Positions 33,047 to 44,691 of a stretch of 64,000 bases of DNA are shown here, one piece after another. The position numbers were made by a program, and so were the translations under genes. The stretch spans positions 13,287,731-13,351,730 of the forward strand of contig NC_041008.1 in the NCBI RefSeq assembly GCF_004193775.1, read 5' to 3'. Source of the stretch: Glycine soja. Lineage: Eukaryota; Streptophyta; Magnoliopsida; Fabales; Fabaceae. The notes below the pieces were generated by a model, which did no database searches, was not told where the DNA came from, and was given only the letters and a program-made list of their open reading frames with translations. How positions within the stretch are numbered: position 1 is the stretch's first letter; each line of letters starts with the position of its first letter.

Positions 33047-34289
33047 TTACTAAGTTGTACAGGAATTATAAAAGCATAATTTACACCCTGCAATGAACAT
33101 ATAATTTGTAGTTGTAGGTAGATTGAAATAGCGTATAGATAACACTCAACATTTTGTTAAAATTAACTACCAAATGAAAATCAAAGTATGGATTCCCAAT
33201 GTGACTAGCATAAACGGGTATAGTCACCATGCTTAGTATTAGGGACAGGTCTGGAAAGTAGAATTCCAGCTTAGTATCAAAGTTGTAGATTTGGGTGACT
33301 TTGGTTCTGCAAATCGCTGTTGCACAACTGCATTCTTTTCTATTTTTTCCTTTTCCTTTTTTGCACTTTCATATTGCTTAATTCTCTCTGTGGATATCAA
33401 GATCACCATTGCTTTTATGATTGGAGACCTCACTAAGAAAACCACCATCCAATGTTAGGCCACAACCACTTTCATATTCCTTCTAGTATGACTTAACATA
33501 ACATCCTGCCTATTTCTCAATAATTCACTTCAATCATATCAAATTTTAGATAAATTTGAGCATTACTTCCTGCCCTTGTTGTTCCATGCTATAGATAGCC
33601 TCAAAATTTCTCTACTCTAGGAAGAGTTAGTTGCCTTGCTATTTGAATGCTCCACCTGAATGGAAGAGCTTATGCAATTTTTGGTTGATAACATTGAGCC
33701 TCATAGAAAGTTGCAGCAACCATTACCTATCTATGACAATTTCTTATAATCACTCTCATTCCTACACCCTTACCAAATTACACAAAAGCATCAAACATGG
33801 CTTTAAATATACCATTTAGTGGTGGCTTCCAAAATTGTGAATCATGAGTATTGTTAATTTGGTGGTTGTTGCTCCTCTTAAATGCATAGAATTTACTCGT
33901 AACAACAACTGTGGCAAAGAGGTTTTCTTTTTTACAAACACCAGCAAGTTCCTGCAACTTCATATAGAATACAAAATTTCAAAAAAGACCAAAGCAGCAC
34001 TTTCCTCATCACTCACCTATAGGAAATGGGTCAGCCACCCAAAAAAAGATGCATCATCTCTTAACACCTATAACATGCACTACAAGATCCCTCCTTGAAT
34101 TAATTAATAGTCCTGTGATACTTTAAGCCTACTCATTGTCACATATTGATATCTATTTTTCAGAATGATGATTGATGTAGGTGGTCATTGAGTTATTTAT
34201 TGGATTGTTGCTTTCATTTTGGACCATGTTGCTCATCATAACAGGTACAAATGTTTGTTACCAATTAATGTTTTTATTACTTGTTCAGT
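33047..34289. other. CACTA-2 internal DNA between copia element and leader
   Basis: AT-rich; no ORF with family resemblance. An open segment near 33,650-33,740 might be a captured exon but cannot be assigned. Confidence 0.3.
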
Positions 34290-34610
34290 GCCATTAATGA
34301 CAACTGATATATGCTATACAAATTGTGTTCATGATGAGTGAACCTTAGATTCCCGTTTGATATTGAATGCAATGATTCTTGCGGACAATTTGCATTAATC
34401 ATTGTATTCAATCTTGAATTTCCCATTTAGACAGTTTGGGGAGACTGATATTTTTATGGTAGATTCATGCGTTAAGGTTAACATTATTTTGTTTAATTTG
34501 ATGAAATTTCGGTACAATGCATTTCTAGTTGTTCTTTAAGTACATACTTGATTATCGGGAAATTAATTGCACCAATTTCATATTGTGTACTTGGAGACCA
34601 ATGCAAAATG
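34290..34610 (+). other. CACTA-2 leader fused directly to ORF2
   Basis: This is the same leader that precedes TNP2 in CACTA-1 and CACTA-3, with the blocks GAGTGAACCTTAGATTCCCG, ACAGTTTGGGGAGACTG, TACTTGATTATCGGGAAATT and TGTGTACTTGGAGACCAATG. At about 34,610 it passes straight into the middle of ORF2, so TNP2 and the first half of ORF2 are deleted. Confidence 0.8.
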
Positions 34611-36164
34611 TTGATCCCTCAGGGAACTATCTAGACACAGGTGACTCAGACAAATGTGGGTTGTACATCAAAGAAAATCTTCCCCGCCTGGTTACCCTAG
34701 GAACAGTTTATGAGGGATCCACAACCGTTCACAACATCCTTTTGTTGCATGATCAAGTGAAGGTCGGTGTTGAGGAGGTTAAAGATGCAAATGCTCCCAT
34801 TCTTGTACCCACTGACGAGGTTATTTTAGTGGGGTAAGAACTTAACACCTTCCTTGCTTGGTCGACACATCTCGTCAAGCGTTTATCAGAACAGGTATTT
34901 TAATGTCATTAAATGCTTTTTTTTTTAATTGAATTTTTCACTGTAATTAAATCATGTTAATTAACTATGTTGGATAAATAGGAAGCTGTGGGACTAGCAA
35001 AACTTGCAGATAGGCCGGATCATGAGGTCGATGATCCCCTATATCTGATGACATTGATTATCCCACAAATATTTTTGAAGCCGCTGCAGGTTATGTGGGA
35101 TGCTACTGTATTCGGGCTGTTTAATTCAGACTTCCCCTTGTACATAAAGCATGAAGATCTGTCTGAAATAGCACACGGTGGTCAATGTCTCAGCATCTCT
35201 ATTATACAGTTGTGGATTCTGTAAGTCAATTTAGATTATTGTTAATTACCTAAGTTATTGTTTTAAATTCATACATAATTTACTTTGTGTTGACAACAAT
35301 AGGCATCTGACTTAGACAAGTATGCGATTAGGGAATTCCGATGTGTATGGATTCCTCGAGCCACAGTTCATCCAGAGATCTGGGCAATCGCAGTTTGAAT
35401 TAGAAAGTTACATCAAGAACTGGATGCAGAATTCAAAATGGGATGTCTACCTAGGAGCCTACCTAAATGGGTAAGTAAAACTGAACAAATGAATTTAAAT
35501 AATGTATAATACTACAATAACCTACATTGGTCTCCACTACAATGCACACTGGCAAAGGTCGTCATTTTGTCTAAGGAAAATCTTGTTGTCTGGTTTTGTT
35601 CCTTGCATAATAGACCAGACAACTATCTGAAAGGAATAATTAACAGGCAAGTGTTGTTTTTCAATACATTTGTATTAGCATTAGTCAGCAACATCAATAT
35701 TTTAATATTCCTTGTATTCAACAGTGCTTTGAAAGGACTTGACGATACTCGACAACCTAAATCCAAGGCTGGTGCTAGGTGGATTGTTGTTAAAGTAATT
35801 AATTTAAACAATGATTTTACTTATATATATTTTATGTCTGTGTACACTAATTTGTAGTTAAAGTTGAATATCTAAATTTCATTATGTATTTAGTGTAATA
35901 GACAAAAATAAAGCACTGAGTGTGGCTATTACGTGATGCACTAGATGCCAACTATAATCTTAGGAAGTTTCAGGAATAATTGGGAAACGATAATTGTTTA
36001 TACCAAACAAATTTGATTTTGTTATCATTGGTATTATATTATTAACTTATGTTTTATTTTATCATGCAATATTTTAATGATGTTAGACCATTGGAATCAG
36101 ACAGATTGAAGGCACTTCACATCCAGTGGGTAAACTATTATCTCAAAGTTAGAAATGAAACTTA
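34611..36164 (+). pseudogene. CACTA ORF2 remnant: Ulp1-like protease region (CACTA-2)
   Basis: Spliced frames encode VDPSGNYLDTGDSDKCGLYI, then TPVYEGST-like and TDEVILVG blocks. Later exons include EVDDPLYLMT, FPLYIKHEDLSEIA and YGFLEPQ...QSQFELESYIK. Near 35,555 lies the HWQ block expected around the catalytic His of a C48 (Ulp1-like) protease, then WFCSLHNRPDNYLKG, ARWIVVK and STECGYYVM with the catalytic Cys. The end YFNDVRPLESDRLKALHIQW stops at 36,164. Stops occur at 34,835, in TAG after HLT near 35,311, and twice around the Cys block. One base is missing after HWQ. Introns have GT...AG ends (for example 34,895-34,981). It is dead but preserves the full exon plan of the 3' half. Confidence 0.85.
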
Positions 36165-36509
36165 GTTTACTAGCTTGTAATTTTAGTTAGGATGTTAGGC
36201 AACTTAGGATGTTAGACAACTTTGTAATTTTAGTTTACTTAATTAGTTTACTAGCTTGCTTTACATTTTTTACAATTGATGTTTCCTTTTAACATTGAAT
36301 ATTCTTTATTCATAGGTATTAATAAATTCTTTATTGATAGTTATCAATTGATTTTTTACAATTGATAGTTTACTAGCTAGCTTTCTACTAAAAACTATTT
36401 CAAAACAGAATGCAAATGATATATGTTGTGCTGTGTGGTCTGATTTCAAATTTGCAAGTTAATTGTTGGATTTAGTGAAAAAATAGACAATCTATTTAAA
36501 AAAATTTCT
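36165..36509. other. CACTA-2 3' untranslated DNA
   Basis: AT-rich with short repeats such as TAGTTTACTAGCT. No gene seen. Confidence 0.4.
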
Positions 36510-36978
36510 AATAACAACATCGATTTAAAAAAAAAACGATGTTAACTATTAACGTTAGCATCGGTTTTCAACAAAAACCGATGTTAACTTCCAAAATGTT
36601 AACATCGGTTTTTTCAAAAACCGATGTTACCTATTAATGTTAACATCGGTTTTCAACAAAAACCGATTTTAACTTTCAAAATGTTAACATTGGTTTTCTA
36701 CAAAAATCGATGTTAACGTTGGCACTTAACACCGGTTTTATACAAAAAGTGATGTTAACTGCCAACACTGATATAAATATTGATACTTTTTTTTGTATAA
36801 TTCTTATTATATAACATTGGTTATTTAAATAATCGATATTATCATTTTTACGTTAACATCGATTTTTAAAAACTAATGTTAACATTAATACTTTCAACAT
36901 CGGTACTTTTAACATCGGTTAATAACCGATGTTGAAAGTTCTAAATAACCGATGTAAAAAACATATTTTTTAATAGTG
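36510..36978. mobile_element. 3' terminus of CACTA-2: subterminal palindromes and TIR
   Basis: About ten ACATCGGTTTTC...AAAACCGATGTTAAC palindromes end in the inverted TIR. On the minus strand it reads CACTATTAAAAAATATG from 36978. The triplet beyond is GCC, whereas TCT precedes the left end, so a target duplication is not supported. Confidence 0.85.
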
Positions 36979-38781
36979 GCCTGTGATTTTGGAATTTTGA
37001 TTGGAGAAGAAATTTAATTTATTTGAACTTTTTTGTTTTGTTTTCCACGGGTGTTATTTGGAGTCAATATCTTGTTTATATATTGTTGAACATTAAATGT
37101 GGACATCTCGTCCAATAGTTTTAAACTTTAATTCACCAAGTCATGGAAGACTACTTCCGTTAAATCTAATCTCTGGTATTTTATTTGAATCTTATTTGCC
37201 TCTAAACTTGATCCGACCAAACCCATCTTCACCCCTACCTCTTTGCACTACAAGTCAAGCTAGCCTCTATGCATGCCTTAAAGTCACCAGCATCCGGTTC
37301 CACTTTTCTTTTTCTTTTTGTAAAACAAAATCATCTCAAACAGCTTTTAAGTTTGTCATGTTCTTATGTGATTCTTTTGCTTCTTATGATCCCATTCCCC
37401 ACCAGCACCTCCAAACACGCACTACAGTCTCTTCTCTACTATTACACGACACAACACAACCATAACGCATAACACCCACAGCCTCCAATATTTGGCATTT
37501 TTCTTTTATCAATTTCTTTGCTTTGGATCCTCACAATCAGAGGTGGGGGTAAGAAACTAGCTTGATTTTGTCTGGGCTAATTGTCCTTTTATAAGCATTA
37601 GGCTATGTTTGCATATTTTTAATTATAAAAACGAAATAAAATAGAATCGAATAAAACAATCAAATTATCTTCTAGTAACACGGGTAGATGTGGCTGTCAC
37701 GCTTTTCGTTTCATTTATGTTGTAATAGGTTTCACGAGTATAGAATTTACTTATAAGTATAGGCTTGTTTTGTTCAAAAAAGGAAAAAAAAAAGTATAAT
37801 AAATTATATGTTTCAATATTATTTGAAATAATACATGAACAAATGTTATAAAATTAGAACTTACTTAATATAATACATTTATAGCGAATTCAACATATAT
37901 TGGGTGATTTTTAATTAATTAATAGTATAAAAAAATCATATTAACAGTGTTTCAAAATTAAAATCATAAAATAATGAAATAAATGTATTCACTAAACATT
38001 TTTTTATTCAAACAATTTTATAAATACGATAATAAATTATAAATTAATTGAAATTACTTACCAAACTCACATCGATCGAATTAATGATCGACCTCTGATT
38101 GATACAGTTGCCAACCTTTTCAATGACTGCGAGACTCAGAATATAAAGACAAAGTGATCATTAATTTTCAATATAGTGAAGACAATGTTGGGGATTCATC
38201 ATTCAATTTCAGGACCCATCCACCCGTTTGTTTTCTTTGAGGGACTTCTGTTTGATCATGAATGTGTTTTTTTTCTTTTTTTATTTCTCTATATTTTCGG
38301 TGCATATATTAATCACTCCCCACTGTGTAAAAGATATTTAAACCTATTCCCACAATAATTTAAGTGAAAAACAAAGATTTTTTTTAACAGAAGTAACAAC
38401 AAAGTTGCTTTATTCGCGTCAGACCAAATTAACATCATTTACAAATTATAATTAATCTAAACATGCTATTCAAGTTAAAAAAAACTTTCAAATCAATTTT
38501 TGACATTAAACATAGTTTAAAAAAACTTTCAGAAAGAACCTTAGGTTAAAATGTTTTTGCTCTTAAGATCGTTAATTGCAACGATGACGAGTTGACAACA
38601 CTTTTTAAGGAAAAGTGTGAGGAACGTGTCTTTAGCATCTGCCACAAATTTTGACAAAAAAAAAAAACGTATATTTTCTCTCGCATAATAATACTTTTAT
38701 CAATTACAATTATTGTAATTGCATTGAATGGATTCTCACATCATTGAGTTTGTCGCTGCTTTCTTCAATAGCTGAAGCACA
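36979..38781. other. Upstream region of the bHLH gene
   Basis: Mixed DNA without a recognised gene. Positions 37,440-37,550 look like a possible non-coding 5' exon (pyrimidine-rich leader-like DNA followed by GGTGGGGGTAAGAA, a plausible 5' splice site). An open frame at 37,097-37,465 has no family resemblance. Positions 37,600-38,100 are AT-rich. Confidence 0.35.
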
Positions 38782-38787
38782 TATAAG
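38782..38787 (+). promoter_or_regulatory. Possible TATA box of the bHLH gene
   Basis: TATAAG in the context CACATATAAGCAGG, 43 bp before the start codon. The spacing would give a very short leader, so an upstream leader exon is also possible. Confidence 0.3.
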
Positions 38788-38824
38788 CAGGAGCTAGCTA
38801 GGTTTTTCCAATTTTGAGGAAACA

Positions 38825-41800
38825 ATGGATGAGCCATGGCTGAAATGGGTTTCTATTTTGGTAATAGGAGATCCGAATCAATCATATTATATATATAACA
38901 TATGATATATGATCTATATACATTATATGCATAACTTTATTCCTGAAATTTTTTGCAGGACACTAATGACTATCATTTATCCACTGAATGTGACATGAAC
39001 TCTGTTGAAGAACCATTGGAGGGAGAGAATTCAGTGGATCCTGGAGAACTCTCATGGGAAAATCACTCCCCTAATTCATATCTCACAAAAGAAAGAACCA
39101 CCCTTTTGAGCAATTCTTCATCTTTGGAAGAGATCAACACTAGCTTTGATATGACAAGTCTCAAACAACATGCTTCTCCACAGAAACCAAAGTCTTGCAT
39201 TCTGTCTTTTGAGGATTCCACTTCAGTGCCAATTACTTCCAAGAAAACTTGCCAATTATATCATGGTGAACATTCAAAGGAGACACAAGAAGAGCTACCC
39301 AATAGAAAACCCCTCAAGAGGGATACAAGCTTTGATCACATAATGGCTGAGAGAAAAAGGAGAGAGAATATCAGCAGACTGTTCATAGCTCTTTCAGCCC
39401 TTATTCCGGGCTTGAAAAAGGTCAGTTCATATGTTTTCTCTTGACTTTTTAATTGCATGATTTTTTCTGTCACTAGTATCCTTCGTTTAAGGTAATATTG
39501 TTTGAGACAATGTCGGATACAAAATATGAGTACCACTTTACTTTTTAATGACCTGATTTTTTCTTTCTCAGAAGTGTTTGTTCTTTAGAAATAATCCTAT
39601 TCGAAACACTATGGTATACGATACAAAATATGAGTATCTCACTGAAATTTAAACATTAGTTCATCTCACTTGATAATAGACTTGCCCCTTAAATTAACCT
39701 AAACCTCCATTCCTTCTAACAGCATGAATGGTGACTAAACTCAAATAATTTTCTAGATTTCGATGCCAAATAATAATATTTCCCAGAATTTGATTTTTAA
39801 GCTAGTTTAATGATCTCTTGTGATCGATATTCATATATCTGAGTCATCCACTGGAATAAAATTTAATTTTGTTGTTATTGTAATTTCAAAGCCAAACTTA
39901 AGAAATTTAGATCACACCAATCCATCATTAGCTTATAAAATAATAATTAAGATATTTCTAATGTGTAGATGGACAAGGCTTCTGTTCTTTACAACGCTAT
40001 AGAGCATGTGAAATATCTTCAGCAGCGTGTAAAGGATTTGGAAAAAGATAACAAGAAGAGAAAGACAGAATCCGTAGGATGTTTCAAAATAAATAAAACC
40101 AATGTTGCTGACAACGTTTGGACATGTGATGATAAACCTATCAAGATATGTCCCAAAGTTGAAGCAAGAGTCTCAGGAAAAGATGTTGTCATCAGAGTAA
40201 CGTGTGAGAAGCAAAAGAACATTTTACCTAAGCTACTGGCCAAGCTTGAAGCTCATAATCTCTCCATAGTGTGTAGCAATGTTTTGCCATTTGGGAATTC
40301 CGCTCTCAGCATTACCAGCATTGCTAAGGTAGGTACACATACACAACTATTATAAATGTCGTGTTATGAAGAGATCAGTTCCATTGTTCATTTCAAAAAT
40401 TATATTTTAAAATTAAATAGGATAACTTTTCATCCTTACACTTTGATGTTTAGGAAAAGGATAACACTTCTCTAAAGTAAACTACTCATTTTAGATGATA
40501 AATAGAGTAAATTATCCTAATACTAGTCATTGAGATAGTTTCATATACTACATACACTATATTTCTCCTTTTTTTTTATTCTTCCACTAACTCCTTATAT
40601 TTTTGAAAAATTAACAATTGAACCAATCAAACCCTGATTCAGAGGTCTCATCCGTCTTTGATTAAAATTTTCAAAACATTGAAGCAAGGAGAGACTTCGG
40701 CGATGTTACACTAAAAACATAATAATTCACTGGCTTCGTTAAAGTTACATAAAAAGGATAAAAAAAAAATCCTTTTATTCATCAGTTTCCATTTCCTCTT
40801 CTTGTTTCTTATTGTGTTGAGTTTTCTAGATCCTGTTCATATACCCAAAAATATATTTCTTCACCTCAAAATGAAAACCTTACCTTTCCATTATTTCAAA
40901 TTAAATTTGGGTTTGCAGTCCAAGTGTCGATTGTTCAGATCCGGATTCCAAAATATTAAACTAACACTCTTTATACATTATACTAATTCTTTAAAAACAT
41001 TACATCATTTACCATTATAATTTTGAAAAGTTGTGAATGTTAAAAAGAACAAGGATCATGTTCATGATTTGAAAAAAACTTCAAGAAGTATAGTGTAATT
41101 TAAATTAAAATAAACAACATCAGTCATTAATGAGAAAATCAACGATAATATATTACATGCTTAATTAATCATAAAAAATTATGAATGTGTTAGAGTATTA
41201 GCAATTGATTTTTTCATCAATGACCTAAGATATGTTTAGATTTTTGGTGGAAGTGTTCTAAAAGTATATATGTTTTAAGGATAAAATTAGTTTGGTCATG
41301 TTTGGTTACACCAAAAATATATTTTAGATAGTAAAATTGTGTTTAGAAATTCAGTTTTGGAGAAACAGCGCTTAAGATGCTTTTATAAATTTAGTTTACA
41401 AACTTAAGTTTAACTTAAGTTTACAAATTTTAATACAAATATGGATGTACATTTGTCACTTTATCCTTAAAAGCAAGTTACTCTCTTTACAAAAGCCAAA
41501 AGATAAAAAGCAAACATTTTAATGTTTTTTTTATCTTCAATATACATGCATGTAATTACTTTGGTAAGTATATTTTTGGTTTTTTTTTTTTTTGAAGAAT
41601 TATGTTTTTGGTTCTAGTTTGAATTTTATGTTATTTTGGTTCTTTCATGTTTTTATCAAGTTAATTAAATTATTTTATTTTAAAATTTAATAAGTTTTTT
41701 CCTTTCATCAATTTTAATAAAAAAAAAACCCTCAAATTCTATTTTTCTTGTCATAATCTTTACAAATTAAATTGCTTAAATTTCCTTCTTTTAAGAAAAA

Positions 41801-42686
41801 AAAAAGACCAATAAAAAAATCCCCAAAATTTCCGTCCTCAATTCTAATTTCAAATCTTATTTTTATCAAGTTTCTATTAATTCTAGTATTCTAAACTCTC
41901 AATATCATTTCATTACTAATTTTATTATAAACCTTCAAATTTTTAAATATAAAAAAATTTGGAGATCGGAAAATAACTTATGGAGGATTTTTTTTTCATC
42001 GATTGGAATCCATATATCTACTTAGTCAGAAACTAATTTTATTTGTGATGTGTAACCCTCACTGATTTAAGAAAATTTTACAGATAAAGATATCAAATAC
42101 GAATTTTTCTGTTAAAAAGATTGTTTCTCTACTTATGAACATAATGAAATTTAATTTACATCGTTGTATCATTTCTATAGATTATGGAAGATTAAATATG
42201 TTGAACTTTAAAAATAAAAAGATAATTAAAAAAATAAGGGATCAAAAGAATCATATAGTTTTGTTGTTGGTTTTTTTTCTAGATAATAAGTATTTTTTAT
42301 TAGAAATAATAATGTTTAAATAAGATAGGATCATTTTAGACGATAAAATTCTCTCTTCTTTTGGTTTGATAAATGCAAAGTGTAATTTCATTAATATTTT
42401 GTGATGATAATTACAATGACTTAGTAAGTTCTTTCTAACACTTACATGCTTACTATATGGAATTAATTGATATAATTACTTTCTAAGAAAAGCTAAAAAT
42501 AAAGCTAAATTAGTTAGTTAGTATCTTTCTCACACTTGCATGCTTATCGTATGGAACATTAAATAATCAATATATGGTTGTTCTATACTGTAGATGGACC
42601 ATGAATTCAGCTTGACAGTGGACACGTACGACCTAGTGAAAACCTTGACAGGGGAATTGTTGGAGTGCAGTAAAATGCAACGATAA
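38825..42686 (+). CDS. bHLH transcription factor, subgroup IVa-like (bHLH18/19/20/25 type), four exons
   Basis: Predicted exons 38825-38860, 38959-39420, 39969-40328 and 42594-42686 all join in phase 0 with GT...AG introns and give 316 residues. The start MDEPWLKWVS fits this subgroup's N-terminus. The basic region-helix lies at about residues 144-166: HIMAERKRRENISRLF, with the His-Glu-Arg positions needed for E-box/G-box binding. The loop ends ALIPGLKK at an exon boundary, and helix 2 is MDKASVLYNAIEHVKYLQQR. The remainder (V-E-A-R-V-S-G-K-D-V-V-I-R-V...) is the ACT-like C-terminal domain of this subgroup, finishing with MDHEFSLTVDTYDLVKTLTG. It should act in the nucleus as a dimer. Intron 3 is 2.27 kb and AT-rich. 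No stop or frameshift is seen. A CACTA end lies 1.85 kb upstream. Confidence 0.92.
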
Positions 42687-43043
42687 TGAGCCACGCTAAC
42701 GAGTTGGCTACAAGTAGATTTAAAAGTGCATTATAAGCAGTTCAAGCATTTTATTCGTGTACTATCGATAATACTGGGAGTATCTTAGTGTATTATGTCT
42801 TTATAATTTGTTTTTTATTTATAAAAAATATTAATATATTAATTTTATTAGAAATATCAATAAGATGATTTCGTGATTTCACATTTTGTGTATTTTCAAT
42901 ATTTATATATCTCTAATCTTCTATGTATGCTTTCTTTGAGAATAAATTTAAAATGCTTCAATAAAGGCACTCTTAATTGAGTCCCCCTTTCCAAAATTTA
43001 TATGCATTAAAAATTTAATATCTCAAGTTCAATATATTTATAA

Positions 43044-43048
<5 letters not shown>
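42687..43048. other. 3' flank of the bHLH gene
   Basis: AT-rich with several AATAAA/ATAAAA-like signals. The exact polyadenylation site cannot be told. Confidence 0.4.

Positions 43049-43111
<63 letters not shown>
43049..43111. repeat. (AT)n microsatellite
   Basis: About 63 bp of uninterrupted alternating T and A. Confidence 0.98.
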
Positions 43112-43112
<1 letters not shown>

Positions 43113-43569
43113 TGTCTTTTTTTTATGAGACATATAAACTGTCTTAATAAAAGAAATAAGAAACTTTTAATAATAAACTTAAAATTCTACGTTTTCCTTA
43201 CAAAATTGATTCTCTGTTAATTGCTTGAATAATATATTTGGATGTTTTTGTCAGTATATATATACTTTGAGTTATTTGATTAACTCTACGTCATGATCGT
43301 GGATTGAAATTTCATGGGCGATTATGTCTTAATTTCTAGTGTGTGGATGTTATGTGAAGTATTAATTTCATTAATCTAAATCATAGATAATAACATTAAG
43401 GGACAGATAAAATTTTCTCCTAAATTTTTAATGTGCCTATATATTAGTTGGAGTGATACTAGACTTAATCTCTTTAAATAAGATTTTAGGTTGAATTTCA
43501 TGGATTTTCTTCATGTTAATCAAGTATGTCTCGGGGAAGTCTTGTCCCAAGAGTGATCAAGGTCTTCAC

Positions 43570-43827
43570 TTAATTGGGGTCCTCCTTTTCCAAGAAATGT
43601 TAAGCTAAATTGTGATGGAGCCTTTTCTCCTCAGTCCGGGTATGCTGTGAGTGGTAGGATAATTCGAGATTGTTAGGGTCATTTTATTGCTGCCCTAACC
43701 GTTAATCTAGACCTATGTTTTATTCTTAAGGCGGAGCTGTGGGCGATTCTTCGTACTGTTGTGTTAGCAAAGTCTAAGGGCTTCTCGCGTGTGGAGATTA
43801 AGTTGGATTCTGAGCTTGCTGTGAACT
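43570..43827 (+). pseudogene. LINE RNase H domain, left half, interrupted by CACTA-3
   Basis: The + strand encodes VKLNCDGAFS (catalytic Asp block), then AELWAILRTVVLAKSKG (catalytic Glu block) and VEIKLDSELAVN, which holds the third catalytic Asp. The frame stops at the CACTA end. A stop codon (TAG) already lies within IIRDC-GHF, so it was dead. The other half is at 59,077. The 5' boundary near 43,570 is approximate. Confidence 0.8.
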
Positions 43828-44455
43828 CACTATTAGAAAATACACTTTCAACATCGGTTATTTAGAACATTCTACATCAGTTCTAAAACCGATGTTGAAA
43901 GTGACGATGTTGAATGTATGAATGTTAGCATCGGTTTTGGAGAACCGATGTTAACATACATATGACAACATCGGTTCTCTAAATACCTGATATTAAACAC
44001 AATGAACAACAACAAAAAAAGTGTACGCATGATGAATGTTGACATCGGTTTTTCAGTAAAATCGATGTTAATATGTTAGTTTAACATCGGTTTTCTAAAA
44101 AAATCGATGTTAATATATGCCCTTAACATCGGTTTTGTTAGAAAACCGATGTCAACGTTGATGATGCATACACTTATTTGGTGTAGTTCTTTGTATATAA
44201 CATTGGTTAATTATAAATAACCGATGTTAATATTCAAATATTCACATCGGTTATTATTTATAATTAACCGATGTTAATGTACAATAGTTGACATCGGTTA
44301 TCTACAGATAACCGATGTTAAAATACAAACGCTGACATCGGTTATACACAAAAAACCGATGTTAATATACAAACGTTAACATCGGTTTTCTATTATAACC
44401 GATGTTGGTTATGATATTAACATCGGTTTTTGTTAATAACCGATGTTGTTTTCTA
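43828..44455. repeat. 3' subterminal palindromes of CACTA-3
   Basis: More than a dozen ACATCGGTTxx...xxAACCGATGT inverted pairs. The inner arms vary but stay complementary, for example GGTTATC-TACA-GATAACC near 44,300. Confidence 0.9.
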
Positions 44456-44691
44456 GTATTTTTTTTATATATACTTTCTGTTTTTACAGTAAACCCAAAA
44501 TTGTGCCTATCAAATGCAATTTCAGGAGGCCCAATTCACAGCAAATAAACATTTTATTCTGCTTTCAAGCAGTTTTAATGATAATAAACATCAAATAATT
44601 GATTTATATATTATAAAGAACAATCAACAAATGAATTCAATGTTCATGTTACATAGAAAATGTAAAAAATGTTAAAAAATGTCCCTAAATC

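Noticed and set aside
37097..37472. Open frames of 67 and 122 residues upstream of the bHLH gene
   Set aside because: No domain, odd composition, overlapping frames of equal quality and no splice or promoter context.
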